A DNA stretch of 64,000 bases, from the NCBI GenBank assembly GCA_013002305.1, contig JABDKG010000064.1:1-64000 (forward strand), written 5' to 3'. This document shows positions 28,402 through 38,407 of the stretch, piece after piece. The notes below the pieces were generated by a model that was not told the DNA's origin, did no database searches, and saw nothing but the letters and a program-made list of their open reading frames with translations. Within the stretch, counting starts at the first letter, position 1. Every line of letters begins with the position of its first letter. The position numbers were made by a program, and so were the translations under genes. The DNA is from Hellea sp. GTDB taxonomy: Bacteria; Pseudomonadota; Alphaproteobacteria; Caulobacterales; Maricaulaceae.

Positions 28402-29736
28402 ATGAACTACTATTCACCGCGCACCGCTACCTATCTTATAATAGCCAATATGGTCGGCGTCGGCGTTTTTACCGGCCTAGGACTTCAGCTTATAAACATA
28501 CAGGACGGGTTTCTTATTCTATTGATGTGGTTTCTCGGCGGGGTCGCAGCGCTGACCGGTGCCATGTGCTACGCAGAGCTTGGTGGCGCCCTACCGCGCT
28601 CCGGAGGTGAATATAATTTCCTCGGCCGAATATACCACCCATCGGCCGGGTTTGTTTCGGGATGGATATCGGCCACCCTGGGATTTGCCGCCCCGATTGC
28701 CGCAATCGCTATCGCTTTTGGCGCAAATCTTACGCAGGTCTTTCCAATTTCATCTGACCTCAAAAAACCTTTGGCAATCGCCCTTGTCGTGATTTGTACT
28801 TTTTTCCATACGCGCAGCCACGGTCAGAGTAGCCGTTTTCAAGACATTTTAACGATCATCAAAATTCTGCTGATATTATTCTTCGTCATTGCCGCATTGG
28901 CATTTGCTCAGAATCCTCAAACCGTGAATTTCTCACCGGCCAATGCACCTCTCGACCAAATACTAACAGCGCCATTTGCAATCGGTCTGGTCTATGTCGC
29001 TTTTGCTTATACAGGCTGGAATGCAGCCACCTATATTTTGGATGAAATGGAAAACCCGCAAAAAGACTTACCCAAAGTCCTGATCTTCGGAACTATATTC
29101 GTGACCATATTATACGTGCTATTAAATTTTGTATTTCTCAAGGTTGCGCCGATTACCGAGATGGTCGGCCTCGAAGACAAAGGCGCCGTTGCGGGCGTTG
29201 CTGCCGTTTCAGCATTTGGCCCGAAAGGCGGCGCCGCCATGACGGTAATGCTGGCTATTTTGTTCATATCGTCCGTGGGCGCCATGACACTGGCAGGCCC
29301 GCGCGCAATTCAGGAAATCGGCAAAGATCACAAATTATTCAAACCGCTTGGCAAAACCAACGCCGCTGGCCTCCCGATGCGCGCTATTGTTCTTCAGTCG
29401 GCTATTGCAATCGGATTTATCATGACTTCAACATTTGAATTTATTATGACGTTTGCAGGCGCCATGTTGGCGCTAAACAGCGCCGTAGCCGTCTTGGGCG
29501 TCATTGTCCTCAGGTTTAAAGAACCGAACCTGGAAAGACCCTATAAAAGCTGGGCATTCCCGCTTGCGCCGATTATATTTCTGACAATTACCGGCTTCTT
29601 CTTATATTTTACAGTTTTCGAGAAACCGGGACCAACGAAGATCGGACTTGCCGTAATCGCTTCGGGGTTTGTACTTTATATTATTAGTATGATTTACGAA
29701 AAATCGATCGGATCTACGCCCGATACGGGACAATAA
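28402..29736 (+). CDS. APC-superfamily amino-acid permease
   Basis: This 444-residue inner-membrane protein has about 12 hydrophobic segments. The first contains the substrate-binding IANMVGVGVFTGLG typical of APC amino-acid/polyamine transporters; AELGGALPRSGGEYNFLGRIY follows in the next loop. The substrate cannot be read from the sequence. No clear ribosome site precedes the ATG. It breaks the usual lolC-lolD-dnaE run by lying in the opposite direction between lolD and dnaE, and its last 23 bp overlap the end of lolD convergently. Confidence 0.85.
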   Translation: MNYYSPRTATYLIIANMVGVGVFTGLGLQLINIQDGFLILLMWFLGGVAALTGAMCYAELGGALPRSGGEYNFLGRIYHPSAGFVSGWISATLGFAAPIAAIAIAFGANLTQVFPISSDLKKPLAIALVVICTFFHTRSHGQSSRFQDILTIIKILLILFFVIAALAFAQNPQTVNFSPANAPLDQILTAPFAIGLVYVAFAYTGWNAATYILDEMENPQKDLPKVLIFGTIFVTILYVLLNFVFLKVAPITEMVGLEDKGAVAGVAAVSAFGPKGGAAMTVMLAILFISSVGAMTLAGPRAIQEIGKDHKLFKPLGKTNAAGLPMRAIVLQSAIAIGFIMTSTFEFIMTFAGAMLALNSAVAVLGVIVLRFKEPNLERPYKSWAFPLAPIIFLTITGFFLYFTVFEKPGPTKIGLAVIASGFVLYIISMIYEKSIGSTPDTGQ

Positions 29737-30406
29737 GACCATCTTGAACGGTCAATACTCGGTCCATATAGCTGATCAGGCCCATATTGTGTGTGGCGAT
29801 AAGAGCCGCCACTTTTTCCTGCCGGACCAAATTCATCAGCGCCTGAAACACCGATGCCGATGTTGCAGGGTCAAGGTTGCCTGTTGGCTCATCGCCTAGA
29901 AGGACTTGCGGATTGTTGGCGATAGCGCGAGCGATGGCGACCCGCTGCTGCTCACCGCCGGACATTTGGGATGGCCTATGTGTCATACGTTCCGCAAGCC
30001 CCATTTCGGTGAGCAGGCGCGCGGCTTCGCGTTCCGCATAGGCTTTGGAACGGCCGGCAATTAATTGCGGAATTACGACATTGTCCAGCGCTGTAAATTC
30101 CTTAAGCAAGTGATGAAATTGATAAACCATTCCGATTGAACGGCGCCGTATCGCGGTTCGCCTGTCATCCGACAGCCTCAGGCTCTCCTTGCCGTTAATG
30201 AAGACTTCGCCGGCATTGGGTTTTTCGAGCAGACCGGCAGCATGTAAAAGCGTCGATTTGCCAGATCCTGACGGTCCAACCAAACCAACCATTTCGCCCG
30301 GATAGACGTCAATATCAGCGCCCTTTAGGACATGTAGAACGCCGCCGCCGGATTTATAATTTCGGTGCAGATTGCGGACAGAGAGTATCGGACGTCGACT
30401 ATTCAT
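29714..30406 (-). CDS. lolD: Lipoprotein-releasing ABC transporter ATPase LolD
   Basis: LolD powers release of outer-membrane lipoproteins to LolA. The ATG at 30406 overlaps lolC by 8 bp; longer readings reach far into lolC. The 230-residue ABC protein has Walker [10 protein letters not shown], signature [14 protein letters not shown], Walker [13 protein letters not shown] and the LolD/MacB-type start. It works with the adjacent lolC product. Confidence 0.95.
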   Translation of the reverse strand: MNSRRPILSVRNLHRNYKSGGGVLHVLKGADIDVYPGEMVGLVGPSGSGKSTLLHAAGLLEKPNAGEVFINGKESLRLSDDRRTAIRRRSIGMVYQFHHLLKEFTALDNVVIPQLIAGRSKAYAEREAARLLTEMGLAERMTHRPSQMSGGEQQRVAIARAIANNPQVLLGDEPTGNLDPATSASVFQALMNLVRQEKVAALIATHNMGLISYMDRVLTVQDGLIVPYRA

Positions 30407-31709
30407 AGCGCAGCGCATCCACAGGATCGGTTTTGGAGGCTCCCCATGACGGAAAGAAGGTCGCAATCGCCGATATGATAAATCCGCAAAGCGCAACGGC
30501 GATCACTTCGGTCCAGACTATTTTAGTCGGTATTCCACCCGTGATTTGATAAATATCAGGCGGAAACAAAGGCCCGGTGAAAACCTCGATAAATTTTTGA
30601 ACGGCCGGCATATTGAGGCACAGTAAAACTCCCAAAACCAAGCCGACTATGGTCCCAAGAAATCCAATCATCGTCCCGGCAATAAAGAAAATCCGCAAGA
30701 TTGATCCGCGCGTTGAACCGATAGTTCGTAAAATCGCGATGTCTTTAGCCTTATTTTTGACCAACATCAGCATTGCCGCGAGGATTGGAAAGACCGAAAT
30801 TATCACGACAATAACGAAAATAAGTCGCATTGCGATCTGCTCGGTTTTAAGTGCCGCATATTGGGTTTTATTACGATCATGCCAGGTTTCGATCGAAGCT
30901 GGCAATGCAACAGCTTCGGCAACAGGTTCTTTGAAGCTCTCGACTCTATCTGGATCGTCTAATCGCATCTGAATTTTGATGGTTTCGCCGCGCGTGCCAA
31001 ACAGGAGTTTTGCCTGTTCAATTTCCATAAATACGGTCGTTGTATCGGTCGCATATAGACCGGTTCGAAATATGCCGCCCACCGTATATATTTTCGATAT
31101 AGGCGTTGGAGGCCCAAAGGCCGACGCGCGGGTCTTGGGTGTTAAAATACGAACCCGATCATTGACGTTCAGTCCCATTCCAGCTGCTAGGAAGCCGCCC
31201 ATCAATATCTGATGATCAGAGCCCCCTCCCAGTCCAAATCCATCGGCATTGCCATACTCAATATTTTCCGAGACAATTTTGAAATCCGCCAGCCCCTGGT
31301 TGGAAATACCCATCACTTGACCCGCAAATAATTGCTCATTGGCCATGAAACCCACAGGGCTCGTTGTGATCTCCATCGCGGTTTTCACACCTGGCATTGC
31401 GGCAAGACGCTGCTCAATGGCTTTGATGTCATCCGGCGGCATATTAGCGTGTAATATCTCAACAAAAACATGGCCTTGAGTACCCAAAGTTAATTCTAGG
31501 ACTTTGGCGCGAAACCCGTTCATGATCGACATAATCGTGATCATCGCGGTGATGGCAAGCATGATACATATGAATGAAATCCAAGCGATTATGGCGACCC
31601 CGCCCTCGCTTTTCTTAGCACCGAGATAGCGCCGCGCAATCTTTCGCTCTACAGCTCCAAATGGCCGGTTTTGGCCACCGTTAGAATCTGGCGTATAAAG
31701 CTCGTTCAT
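30399..31709 (-). CDS. lolC: Lipoprotein-releasing ABC transporter permease LolC/E
   Basis: This 436-residue membrane protein is the permease partner of LolD. It has one N-terminal membrane helix (about residues 35-60), a large periplasmic MacB-like domain, and three C-terminal helices (including MLMLVKNKAKDIAILRTIGS with the FtsX-type coupling loop). The start is coupled to proS as TAATG. A single LolC/E-type gene is usual in alphaproteobacteria, probably acting as a homodimer. Confidence 0.94.
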   Translation of the reverse strand: MNELYTPDSNGGQNRPFGAVERKIARRYLGAKKSEGGVAIIAWISFICIMLAITAMITIMSIMNGFRAKVLELTLGTQGHVFVEILHANMPPDDIKAIEQRLAAMPGVKTAMEITTSPVGFMANEQLFAGQVMGISNQGLADFKIVSENIEYGNADGFGLGGGSDHQILMGGFLAAGMGLNVNDRVRILTPKTRASAFGPPTPISKIYTVGGIFRTGLYATDTTTVFMEIEQAKLLFGTRGETIKIQMRLDDPDRVESFKEPVAEAVALPASIETWHDRNKTQYAALKTEQIAMRLIFVIVVIISVFPILAAMLMLVKNKAKDIAILRTIGSTRGSILRIFFIAGTMIGFLGTIVGLVLGVLLCLNMPAVQKFIEVFTGPLFPPDIYQITGGIPTKIVWTEVIAVALCGFIISAIATFFPSWGASKTDPVDALRYE

Positions 31710-33034
31710 TAGGCGGCAAACTCGGAAATAATAAAGTCAGCGGCCGCATCCGGCGTCAGGCTTAAGCGATCGCCTGTTGCTCGGTTCTTAATCTCGACAA
31801 CTCCTTCCTTTAGACCGCGAGGTCCAACTGTGATAGCATAGGGCAATCCAATCAAATCCATGCGTGAAAACTTCACGCCGCCGCGATCTGGTTTATCATC
31901 ATAAAGCGGATCAATACCCGCTGCTGACAATTTGCTATAAAGCTCTTCAGACACGCGATCCGCTTCGTCATCCCCGACTTTAAGATTGATTATTCCCGCC
32001 CCAAATGGCGCAACTGATTTGGGCCAAATTATACCGTTTTCGTCATGGCTGGCCTCGATTATACCTCCGACCAAACGCGAAACTCCGACGCCATATGAGC
32101 CCATATGAACAATCACTTCTTTGCCTTCACTTGTCATGACTTTGGCATTCATAGGCGCCGAATATTTTTCACCAAAGTAGAAAATATGGCCGACTTCAAT
32201 ACCGCGTGCGGATAATTGTTTATCTTTTGGCAATTTGGAAAACGCCTCGGCGTCATGCATTTCGTCCGTCGCGGCATAAAGCGAGATGCGTTCATCAACG
32301 AGCGGCTGAAGATCGCTGTCAAAATCAATATTCCCCGGCGCGGGCATATTGACCAGATCGGCGTGGCAAAATACTTCACTCTCGCCGGTTTCGGCCAAAA
32401 TGATGAATTCATGCGACAGATCCCCTCCAATCGGCCCCGTATCGGCTTTCATGGCAACAGCTTTGAGCCCCATACGTGCATAGGTGTTGAGATAGGTGAT
32501 GAACATTTTATTATAGGAAATACGAGCGGCTTCGGCGGACAAATCAAAAGAGTAAGCATCCTTCATCAGGAACTCCCGGCCCCGCATTACACCAAAACGT
32601 GGACGGACTTCGTCGCGAAATTTCCACTGAATATGATAGAGGTTTTTCGGTAAATCCTTATAGGATCGCACCGACGAACGGAATATGTCCGTGATCATGT
32701 CCTCATTAGTGGGACCGTAAAGCATATCGCGATCATGGCGGTCGGTAATTCGCAGCATTTCAGGGCCATACGCATCATAACGGCCAGTTTCACGCCATAG
32801 ATCCGCCGATTGGATCGTCGGCATAAGCATTTCGATAGCACCGGCCTTATTTTGCTCTTCACGAACAATTTGTTCAATTTTTTTGAGAACTTTAAACCCA
32901 AGCGGCAGCCAGCTGTAAATCCCGGCGCTGTTTTGTTTCATCATGCCGGCGCGCAGCATATATTTATGTGATGCGATCGTGGCGTCTGCAGGCGTTTCTT
33001 TTAGGAGCGGCAAAAAATATTGAGACAGGCGCAT
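31709..33034 (-). CDS. proS: Prolyl-tRNA synthetase, short form without insertion domain
   Basis: ProS charges tRNA-Pro. The 441-residue class II enzyme has motif 2 [17 protein letters not shown], motif 3 [16 protein letters not shown] and a C-terminal anticodon-binding domain. It is about 130 residues shorter than E. coli ProS because the INS editing domain between motifs 2 and 3 is missing; this is the known alphaproteobacterial form. Editing of Ala-tRNA-Pro would need a separate YbaK/ProXp-type protein, not seen here. Confidence 0.96.
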   Translation of the reverse strand: MRLSQYFLPLLKETPADATIASHKYMLRAGMMKQNSAGIYSWLPLGFKVLKKIEQIVREEQNKAGAIEMLMPTIQSADLWRETGRYDAYGPEMLRITDRHDRDMLYGPTNEDMITDIFRSSVRSYKDLPKNLYHIQWKFRDEVRPRFGVMRGREFLMKDAYSFDLSAEAARISYNKMFITYLNTYARMGLKAVAMKADTGPIGGDLSHEFIILAETGESEVFCHADLVNMPAPGNIDFDSDLQPLVDERISLYAATDEMHDAEAFSKLPKDKQLSARGIEVGHIFYFGEKYSAPMNAKVMTSEGKEVIVHMGSYGVGVSRLVGGIIEASHDENGIIWPKSVAPFGAGIINLKVGDDEADRVSEELYSKLSAAGIDPLYDDKPDRGGVKFSRMDLIGLPYAITVGPRGLKEGVVEIKNRATGDRLSLTPDAAADFIISEFAA

Positions 33035-33101
33035 CTAGCCGGGTCCTTATCTGAGGTTTCTATGGCAAATCAGTCAGGCGTTGCTACGCCAAGTCGGTAG
33101 C

Positions 33102-33368
33102 TTATTCAATAGTACCAAGCGGTGATAATTTGGTAATGTCTATGAGGTCGAAATAATCGATCACCAAAAATATTGCGCATAAGATGGCGGAGACGATCGT
33201 GGTGACCACGACCTTTTTTTTCATATTGGCAGATACCGGAGCGCCGGGCTCCGATCCTGGAACGACATTATCTTCTTCAGCCTGCCCTCTCACGCCCCAA
33301 GGCAGGATCGCGAAAAGGGTTACCCACCAGAATAATATGTAAATCAAAAGGACATTAACCCAGCTCAT
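33102..33368 (-). CDS. DUF1467 family small membrane protein
   Basis: The ATG at 33368 follows the mce stop by 1 bp. The 88-residue product has two membrane helices (VLLIYILFWWVTLFAILPWG and VVTTIVSAILCAIFLVIDYF) with a GVRGQAEEDNVVPGSEPGAP loop between them. This matches the short DUF1467 family, found almost only in alphaproteobacteria next to proS and mce. Function unknown. Confidence 0.85.
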   Translation of the reverse strand: MSWVNVLLIYILFWWVTLFAILPWGVRGQAEEDNVVPGSEPGAPVSANMKKKVVVTTIVSAILCAIFLVIDYFDLIDITKLSPLGTIE

Positions 33369-33369
33369 T

Positions 33370-33786
33370 TTAGTGATCCTCTTTCGGGCTTTCCATAAGC
33401 TCAATCAGAACACCACCTGAATCTCCCGGGTGAAGAAATACAACCAAAGTTCCGTGGGCACCTATGCGCGGCTCGTTGAGGACGCGCATGCCGCGTTCCG
33501 CCATAAATATCGAGGCTTCATGAATGTCCTTAACTTCAAAACAAATATGGTGTTGACCGCCCTTAGGGTTGCGTTTCAAAAATTTTGAAATTGGCGACTT
33601 TTCGCCGTAAGGCTGGATCAGTTCAACCTGGCCGGACGGTAAATTTACAAAGGCATAAGTCACGCCTTGAGGCGGCAAATCCTTGGGTTCGGTGATGTCA
33701 TTAACGCCCATAATATCGCGGTAAAATGCGATCGCTTTTTCGATGTTAGGAACGGCGACGCCTACATGATTTAACGGACCTATCAT
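33370..33786 (-). CDS. mce: Methylmalonyl-CoA epimerase
   Basis: Mce interconverts (R)- and (S)-methylmalonyl-CoA in propionate degradation. The 138-residue VOC-fold protein starts LNHVGVAVPNIEKAIAFY and shows likely metal ligands His7, His79/80 in GGQHHICFEV and Glu129 in GVLIELMESP, with further acidic residues in QVELIQP. The mutase genes are not in the window. It lies between rnj and the DUF1467 gene. Confidence 0.93.
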   Translation of the reverse strand: MIGPLNHVGVAVPNIEKAIAFYRDIMGVNDITEPKDLPPQGVTYAFVNLPSGQVELIQPYGEKSPISKFLKRNPKGGQHHICFEVKDIHEASIFMAERGMRVLNEPRIGAHGTLVVFLHPGDSGGVLIELMESPKEDH

Positions 33787-33796
33787 ATTGTTTTTC

Positions 33797-35476
33797 CTAC
33801 ATAAGGTGAGCGGTGATCTCGACCACGGCTCGCTTGTCGGTTTTGCTATTTACAGCCCTTTTTACCTTTGAACGAATGCGTTCTTCTACCAAATCCTCAT
33901 TGGTGCGGGCCTTCGATGGAATCTTATAAAAAGTCTCCTCGGCAACTTCCGCTACGAGGTCCAAGAGATCATCCATATACTCGCCGTTTACGCCCTCCGG
34001 AAAGCCGCTAATCCGCGGCTCAGGGCCGGAAAGAATCTTGCCTTTTTTATTGTAAACAAGGCTGACGCTAATATGTCCGGCATAGGCCATTTTTCGGCGA
34101 AGTTTGATCCCCGGATCACCCGCGCTGACAATGATTCCGCTATCCTCATAAAGACGACCACTCGGGACAATGTCGACGATCTCAATGCCCGCTTCCGAGA
34201 GGCTGAACATTTCACCATTTTTGGGATCAACAGAATGTTTTACGCCCCATTTTTTAGCTAGCTCTGCATGCTTCATCAAGTGCCGGCGCTCGCCGTGAAC
34301 CGGTATCGATAAATGCGGTTTGACCCATTCATACATTTGCTTGAGTTCATCTTGGTAAGGATGGCCCGACACATGAATGGGCCGCATTTTCTCAGTGATA
34401 ATTTCGACTCCATCTTCCGCCAGTGCATTTTGCAGTTTAAAAATTGACTTTTCGTTTCCTGGAATGATTTTGGATGAGAAAATAACGACATCGCCTTTGT
34501 GGAATTTAACATTTCGGCGTTCGCCATTGGCGATTTTCGACAAGGCGGCACGGCTCTCCCCTTGCGACCCTGTACAGAGGTACAAAACATTGCCCGATGG
34601 CATGCGGCTCGCGCGTTCTTCTTCAACAAATGCGCCAACCTCGGTCAATAGCCCGACGGATTTGGCCGCGCCGACCATCCGGCGCATTGACCGCCCGACC
34701 AGACAAACAGACCGATCATGGGCCTTGGCCGCAAGCATGATACTCTCCAGCCGTGCGACATTTGAAGCGAAAGAAGCGACGGCGACGCCCCGCCCTTCAT
34801 ATTCGCCGACCAGTTTGAATAGCTCTTTGCGTACGTCGCCTTCTGATCCCGCTCTGCCGGGTGACAATGCGTTGGTCGAGTCGCATATCATCGCGAGGAC
34901 ATTTTCCTCTTTTAGCCGCGTAATAGCCTCAACATCTATTTGTTCGCCGATTTGAGGATCTTCATCAATTTTCCAATCCCCGGTGTGAAACACGGTTCCC
35001 TTGGAAGTTCTCACGGCGAGTCCATTGGGCTCCGGGATCGAGTGCGTGATGGTGACATATTCGAGATAAAATGGCCCCAGTTTAAACCGGCTCTTAAGAG
35101 GCATTTCATGGAGCGGGACTTCTTTAAGCAGCCCGGCTTCGGCCAAACGATCTTTAACCAAATACATCGTAAATGGCGTGGCGTAGACAGGGCATCTCAA
35201 GCGCGGCCAAAGACGTGCTAATGCGCCCATATGGTCTTCATGAGCGTGGGTCAAAACGATCCCGAGAAGATTATCTTTCCGCTCTTCAATAAAGAGCGTG
35301 TCAGGCATGATAATCTCAACGCCCGGAGTAGATAGATCGCCAAATGTGACGCCAATATCGACGATTATCCACTTGCGGTCATGTTCTGGACCAAACCCGA
35401 AAAGGTTCAAATTCATCCCAATTTCGCCGCTTCCGCCAAGCGGAAGAAATATTAGTTCATTTTTAGATTTTGCCAT
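33797..35476 (-). CDS. rnj: Ribonuclease J
   Basis: RNase J is a beta-CASP metallo-beta-lactamase nuclease with endo- and 5'-exonuclease activity in rRNA and mRNA processing. The 559-residue protein has LGGSGEIGMNLNLFG, the zinc motif HAHEDH at residues 77-82, beta-CASP blocks (CTGSQGESRAAL, SGHPYQDELKQMY) and a C-terminal domain. Its stop is separated by 10 bp from mce. Its start codon overlaps the coaX stop by 1 bp (TAATG), so coaX is upstream. Confidence 0.95.
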   Translation of the reverse strand: MAKSKNELIFLPLGGSGEIGMNLNLFGFGPEHDRKWIIVDIGVTFGDLSTPGVEIIMPDTLFIEERKDNLLGIVLTHAHEDHMGALARLWPRLRCPVYATPFTMYLVKDRLAEAGLLKEVPLHEMPLKSRFKLGPFYLEYVTITHSIPEPNGLAVRTSKGTVFHTGDWKIDEDPQIGEQIDVEAITRLKEENVLAMICDSTNALSPGRAGSEGDVRKELFKLVGEYEGRGVAVASFASNVARLESIMLAAKAHDRSVCLVGRSMRRMVGAAKSVGLLTEVGAFVEEERASRMPSGNVLYLCTGSQGESRAALSKIANGERRNVKFHKGDVVIFSSKIIPGNEKSIFKLQNALAEDGVEIITEKMRPIHVSGHPYQDELKQMYEWVKPHLSIPVHGERRHLMKHAELAKKWGVKHSVDPKNGEMFSLSEAGIEIVDIVPSGRLYEDSGIIVSAGDPGIKLRRKMAYAGHISVSLVYNKKGKILSGPEPRISGFPEGVNGEYMDDLLDLVAEVAEETFYKIPSKARTNEDLVEERIRSKVKRAVNSKTDKRAVVEITAHLM

Positions 35477-36249
35477 TATGCGTTTCTATTGATTTTCCAA
35501 ATTTGGTGAAGGCCATTGATAGTCAGATTGTGATCATAATGGTCAATCATCTTCGAGGATCCCTCGAAAAGAGAGGCTACGCCGCCGGTTCCAATAACCG
35601 TAAAGTCTCGACTGTCTTCCGCGCGGATCATTTCAATCAACCCGTCAATCAATCCAATATAGCCCCAAAACACACCGGATTGCATGGCTTCAACCGTACT
35701 CTTTCCGACAATATGATCCGGTTTCTTTATGGCGATGCGCGGTAATTTTGCCGCGGCTTCGTGTAGTGCTCGGACCGAGAGATTGATACCCGGCGCAATA
35801 ATCCCGCCCTCGAAATGATTATCCGCTGATAATACATCAAATGTTGTTGCCGTGCCGCTATCAACAATGATCAGCGGCCCTTCGTAAGCGCAGCGAGCGC
35901 CGACGCAATTCACCAAACGGTCAGCACCCACCTCCTTGGGGTTGTCAATCCGGACACCGATCCCGATATCAATGCCGTTTTCTCCTATAATCATAGGTTC
36001 CAGATTGAGATGCCGCCGTACCAAATTTCGCATATTGAACAGGGATTGAGGCACGACAGTGGAAATTACGCAATCCGTGATATCCTTAAATCCAAGCCCC
36101 TGCATATTGAGGAGCTGATAAAACCAAACGGCGTACTCATCCGCCGTCCGGGTTGCCTCAGTCGCGATCCGCCACTCGACCACCCATTCCTTGCCGTCAT
36201 GTATGGCAAAGAGCGTGTTGGTATTTCCACTATCAATCGCGAGAAGCAT
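35476..36249 (-). CDS. coaX: Type III pantothenate kinase
   Basis: CoaX phosphorylates pantothenate in coenzyme A biosynthesis. The 257-residue ASKHA-fold protein begins [19 protein letters not shown] with the catalytic Asp near residue 6, and shows [11 protein letters not shown] and [14 protein letters not shown]. It is the ATP-tolerant, feedback-insensitive type common in alphaproteobacteria. It lies between birA (8 bp upstream) and rnj. Confidence 0.95.
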   Translation of the reverse strand: MLLAIDSGNTNTLFAIHDGKEWVVEWRIATEATRTADEYAVWFYQLLNMQGLGFKDITDCVISTVVPQSLFNMRNLVRRHLNLEPMIIGENGIDIGIGVRIDNPKEVGADRLVNCVGARCAYEGPLIIVDSGTATTFDVLSADNHFEGGIIAPGINLSVRALHEAAAKLPRIAIKKPDHIVGKSTVEAMQSGVFWGYIGLIDGLIEMIRAEDSRDFTVIGTGGVASLFEGSSKMIDHYDHNLTINGLHQIWKINRNA

Positions 36250-36257
36250 AGCCGTTC

Positions 36258-36971
36258 CTAATAAAACACATCGCCCGCATGGACATTTCTAATGCTGCCA
36301 CTTGCTTGGCGAACCTGCAAGGCTCCGTTCTGATCAAGTCCCAGGGCCTCACCTTCGAATTCTTCTGCAGGTAGGCGGACTTTGACGGGTCCAGGAATAT
36401 TTTGTGCGCGGGACATCCATGCTTCGCGAATATAACTAAATCCCAACTCGATATAGCGGTCATTCCAATAATTAAACTTATCAGCCAACAAACGCACTAT
36501 GTCTTCAATCGCCGGCATATCGCCGCAATGAACAACCAACGAGCTAGCCGGATAGGCCGTGTCTTTCGGGTGGCTAATCAGGTTTACACCTATGCCCAAA
36601 ATAACATATTGCTGCTTTTGGGATTTTCCAGTTTCTAAAAGCAATCCTGAAACTTTTTTCCCGCTCAGTAAAATGTCATTGGGCCATTTAATTCCAAATT
36701 CCCCATCCGGGTAGATAGCGACGAGGCAATCAAACACGGCGAGCGCCGCGACAAAACTATATTGCCCGAGCTCTTCCGGGTGCTTTTGGGTAGGAAAAAG
36801 ATGGCTGATATAAAGATTTCCGGGCGGCGACACCCAATCACGGCCGCGTCGCCCACGGCCATCAAGCTGCTCATCGGCAAGCACCCAAAGCGGACCAAAA
36901 TCCGCCTTATCGGCAAGGAGCTTGGCCTCGCGATTGGTTGAACCCGTGCTTTTAAGGTGTATTAGCCGCAA
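36258..36971 (-). CDS. birA: Biotin-[acetyl-CoA carboxylase] ligase, without DNA-binding domain
   Basis: BirA attaches biotin to the carboxyl carrier protein. The 237-residue protein has the catalytic [18 protein letters not shown] and the [17 protein letters not shown] block. It has no N-terminal helix-turn-helix, so it is ligase only and not a bio repressor. The start is a TTG at 36971, overlapping nuoN by 20 bp, because no ATG precedes the conserved STGSTN; the exact start is uncertain. Confidence 0.92.
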   Translation of the reverse strand: MRLIHLKSTGSTNREAKLLADKADFGPLWVLADEQLDGRGRRGRDWVSPPGNLYISHLFPTQKHPEELGQYSFVAALAVFDCLVAIYPDGEFGIKWPNDILLSGKKVSGLLLETGKSQKQQYVILGIGVNLISHPKDTAYPASSLVVHCGDMPAIEDIVRLLADKFNYWNDRYIELGFSYIREAWMSRAQNIPGPVKVRLPAEEFEGEALGLDQNGALQVRQASGSIRNVHAGDVFY

Positions 36972-38406
36972 AAGCTGTCAAACTTTCCGCCGCATCGCCA
37001 ATCCAGGCTTGGCCTGTTCCAGCAACGACCGGAATAATCACAATAGCGATCAACAATATTGCGGCAATCATTGAGGTCCAACGCAATGCCGGTACGGGTT
37101 CAATGAATTCGAGATCGGCTTCATCAAACCACATGATCTTAATGATACGCAGATAATAGAAGGCGCCGATAACACTGGCGACGAGAGCCAGTACGACCAA
37201 CCAGATCAGATTTGCATCGACCGCAGGTAAAAAGGCATAGAGCTTACCAAAGAACCCAAGTAGCGGCGGAATGCCCATGAGCGAGAGCATGAAAACAGTC
37301 AGCGCGATCGTTAGTCCACGATTGGTTTTCGCAAGGCCTGACAGATCACTAATTCGCTCAACCATACCATCTCGAATACGCATTTGCAGAATACAGGCAA
37401 AAACACCGATGACCGTAATAATATAGATCGTCATGAAAATCAGCATGCCTTTAACGCCGGCAATTGTCCCTGCCGCCAGCGGGACCAACGCATAGCCCAT
37501 ATTGGCAATGGACGAATAAGCCATAAGGCGTTTTATATTGGTTTGGCGAAGGGCACCGATCGCGCCGATAAACATCGACATGACGGCAAAGACGATAATG
37601 ACTTGCTGCCATTGGTCGGTGATCTCGCCGAACGGGCCCATCACAAGGCGCGTTATGAGTGCCATTGCTGCGAATTTGGGTGCCGCGGCGAAAAACCCGG
37701 TGACGGGCGTCGGGGCTCCCTCATAGACATCCGGCGTCCACATATGAAACGGGGCGGCGGAAATTTTAAATCCGAGTCCACACAAAAGGAAGACAAGTCC
37801 GGTCACAATACCCCGTGTTAGCCCATTAGCTTTTACAGCCGCTCCAATTTCAGTAAAGTTAAGCGATCCGGTAAATCCGTAGATTAGGGAAATACCGTAA
37901 AGAAGCAGTCCTGAAGAAAGAGCACCCAAAACGAAATATTTAAGACCAGCTTCGGACGCTCGCAGACTATCTCGATTGAAGGCCGCCATTACATAGAGCG
38001 CCAATGCCTGCATTTCGACGCCTATGTATAGCGCCAACAGATTGTTTGCCGAGACCATGATACTCATACCCAGAACGGCATAAAGCGTTAGAACCGAGAA
38101 TTCATATTGATCAAGTTTCTCTCGTTCTAGGTAGTTCCCAGCCAATAAAAGCCCAAAAGCCGCGGCAATCCCGATGAAGAATTTAACATATCTTCCAAAG
38201 GCGTCACCGACTAAAGCGCCGTTAAAGGCTGTGTCGTCAATTGATCCGAGAACATAGCTCAGGACTGAATAGATCAGCAAAATCGCGATAGCGATAATCC
38301 GAACAATCGGCGCGCGATTAGTGGTTTTTGAGACACCAAACCCCAAGAGTAGCGATGCAGAAACCGCCAGTAAAATCTCAGGCGCGATGAGTTGTGGGTT
38401 AATCAT
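36952..38406 (-). CDS. nuoN: NADH-quinone oxidoreductase subunit N
   Basis: NuoN is an antiporter-like proton-pumping subunit of complex I. The ATG at 38406 has AGGGG upstream and follows the nuoM stop by 1 bp. The 484-residue protein has about 14 membrane helices and the antiporter core block GLGFKISAAPFHMWTPDVYEG with its buried Lys/His. It is the last nuo gene, coupled to birA by a 20 bp overlap. Confidence 0.96.
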   Translation of the reverse strand: MINPQLIAPEILLAVSASLLLGFGVSKTTNRAPIVRIIAIAILLIYSVLSYVLGSIDDTAFNGALVGDAFGRYVKFFIGIAAAFGLLLAGNYLEREKLDQYEFSVLTLYAVLGMSIMVSANNLLALYIGVEMQALALYVMAAFNRDSLRASEAGLKYFVLGALSSGLLLYGISLIYGFTGSLNFTEIGAAVKANGLTRGIVTGLVFLLCGLGFKISAAPFHMWTPDVYEGAPTPVTGFFAAAPKFAAMALITRLVMGPFGEITDQWQQVIIVFAVMSMFIGAIGALRQTNIKRLMAYSSIANMGYALVPLAAGTIAGVKGMLIFMTIYIITVIGVFACILQMRIRDGMVERISDLSGLAKTNRGLTIALTVFMLSLMGIPPLLGFFGKLYAFLPAVDANLIWLVVLALVASVIGAFYYLRIIKIMWFDEADLEFIEPVPALRWTSMIAAILLIAIVIIPVVAGTGQAWIGDAAESLTAFAANTP

Positions 38407-38407
38407 G

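Noticed and set aside
34377-34955. 192-codon plus-strand frame
   Set aside because: Antisense to rnj, serine/threonine-rich shadow translation without domain.
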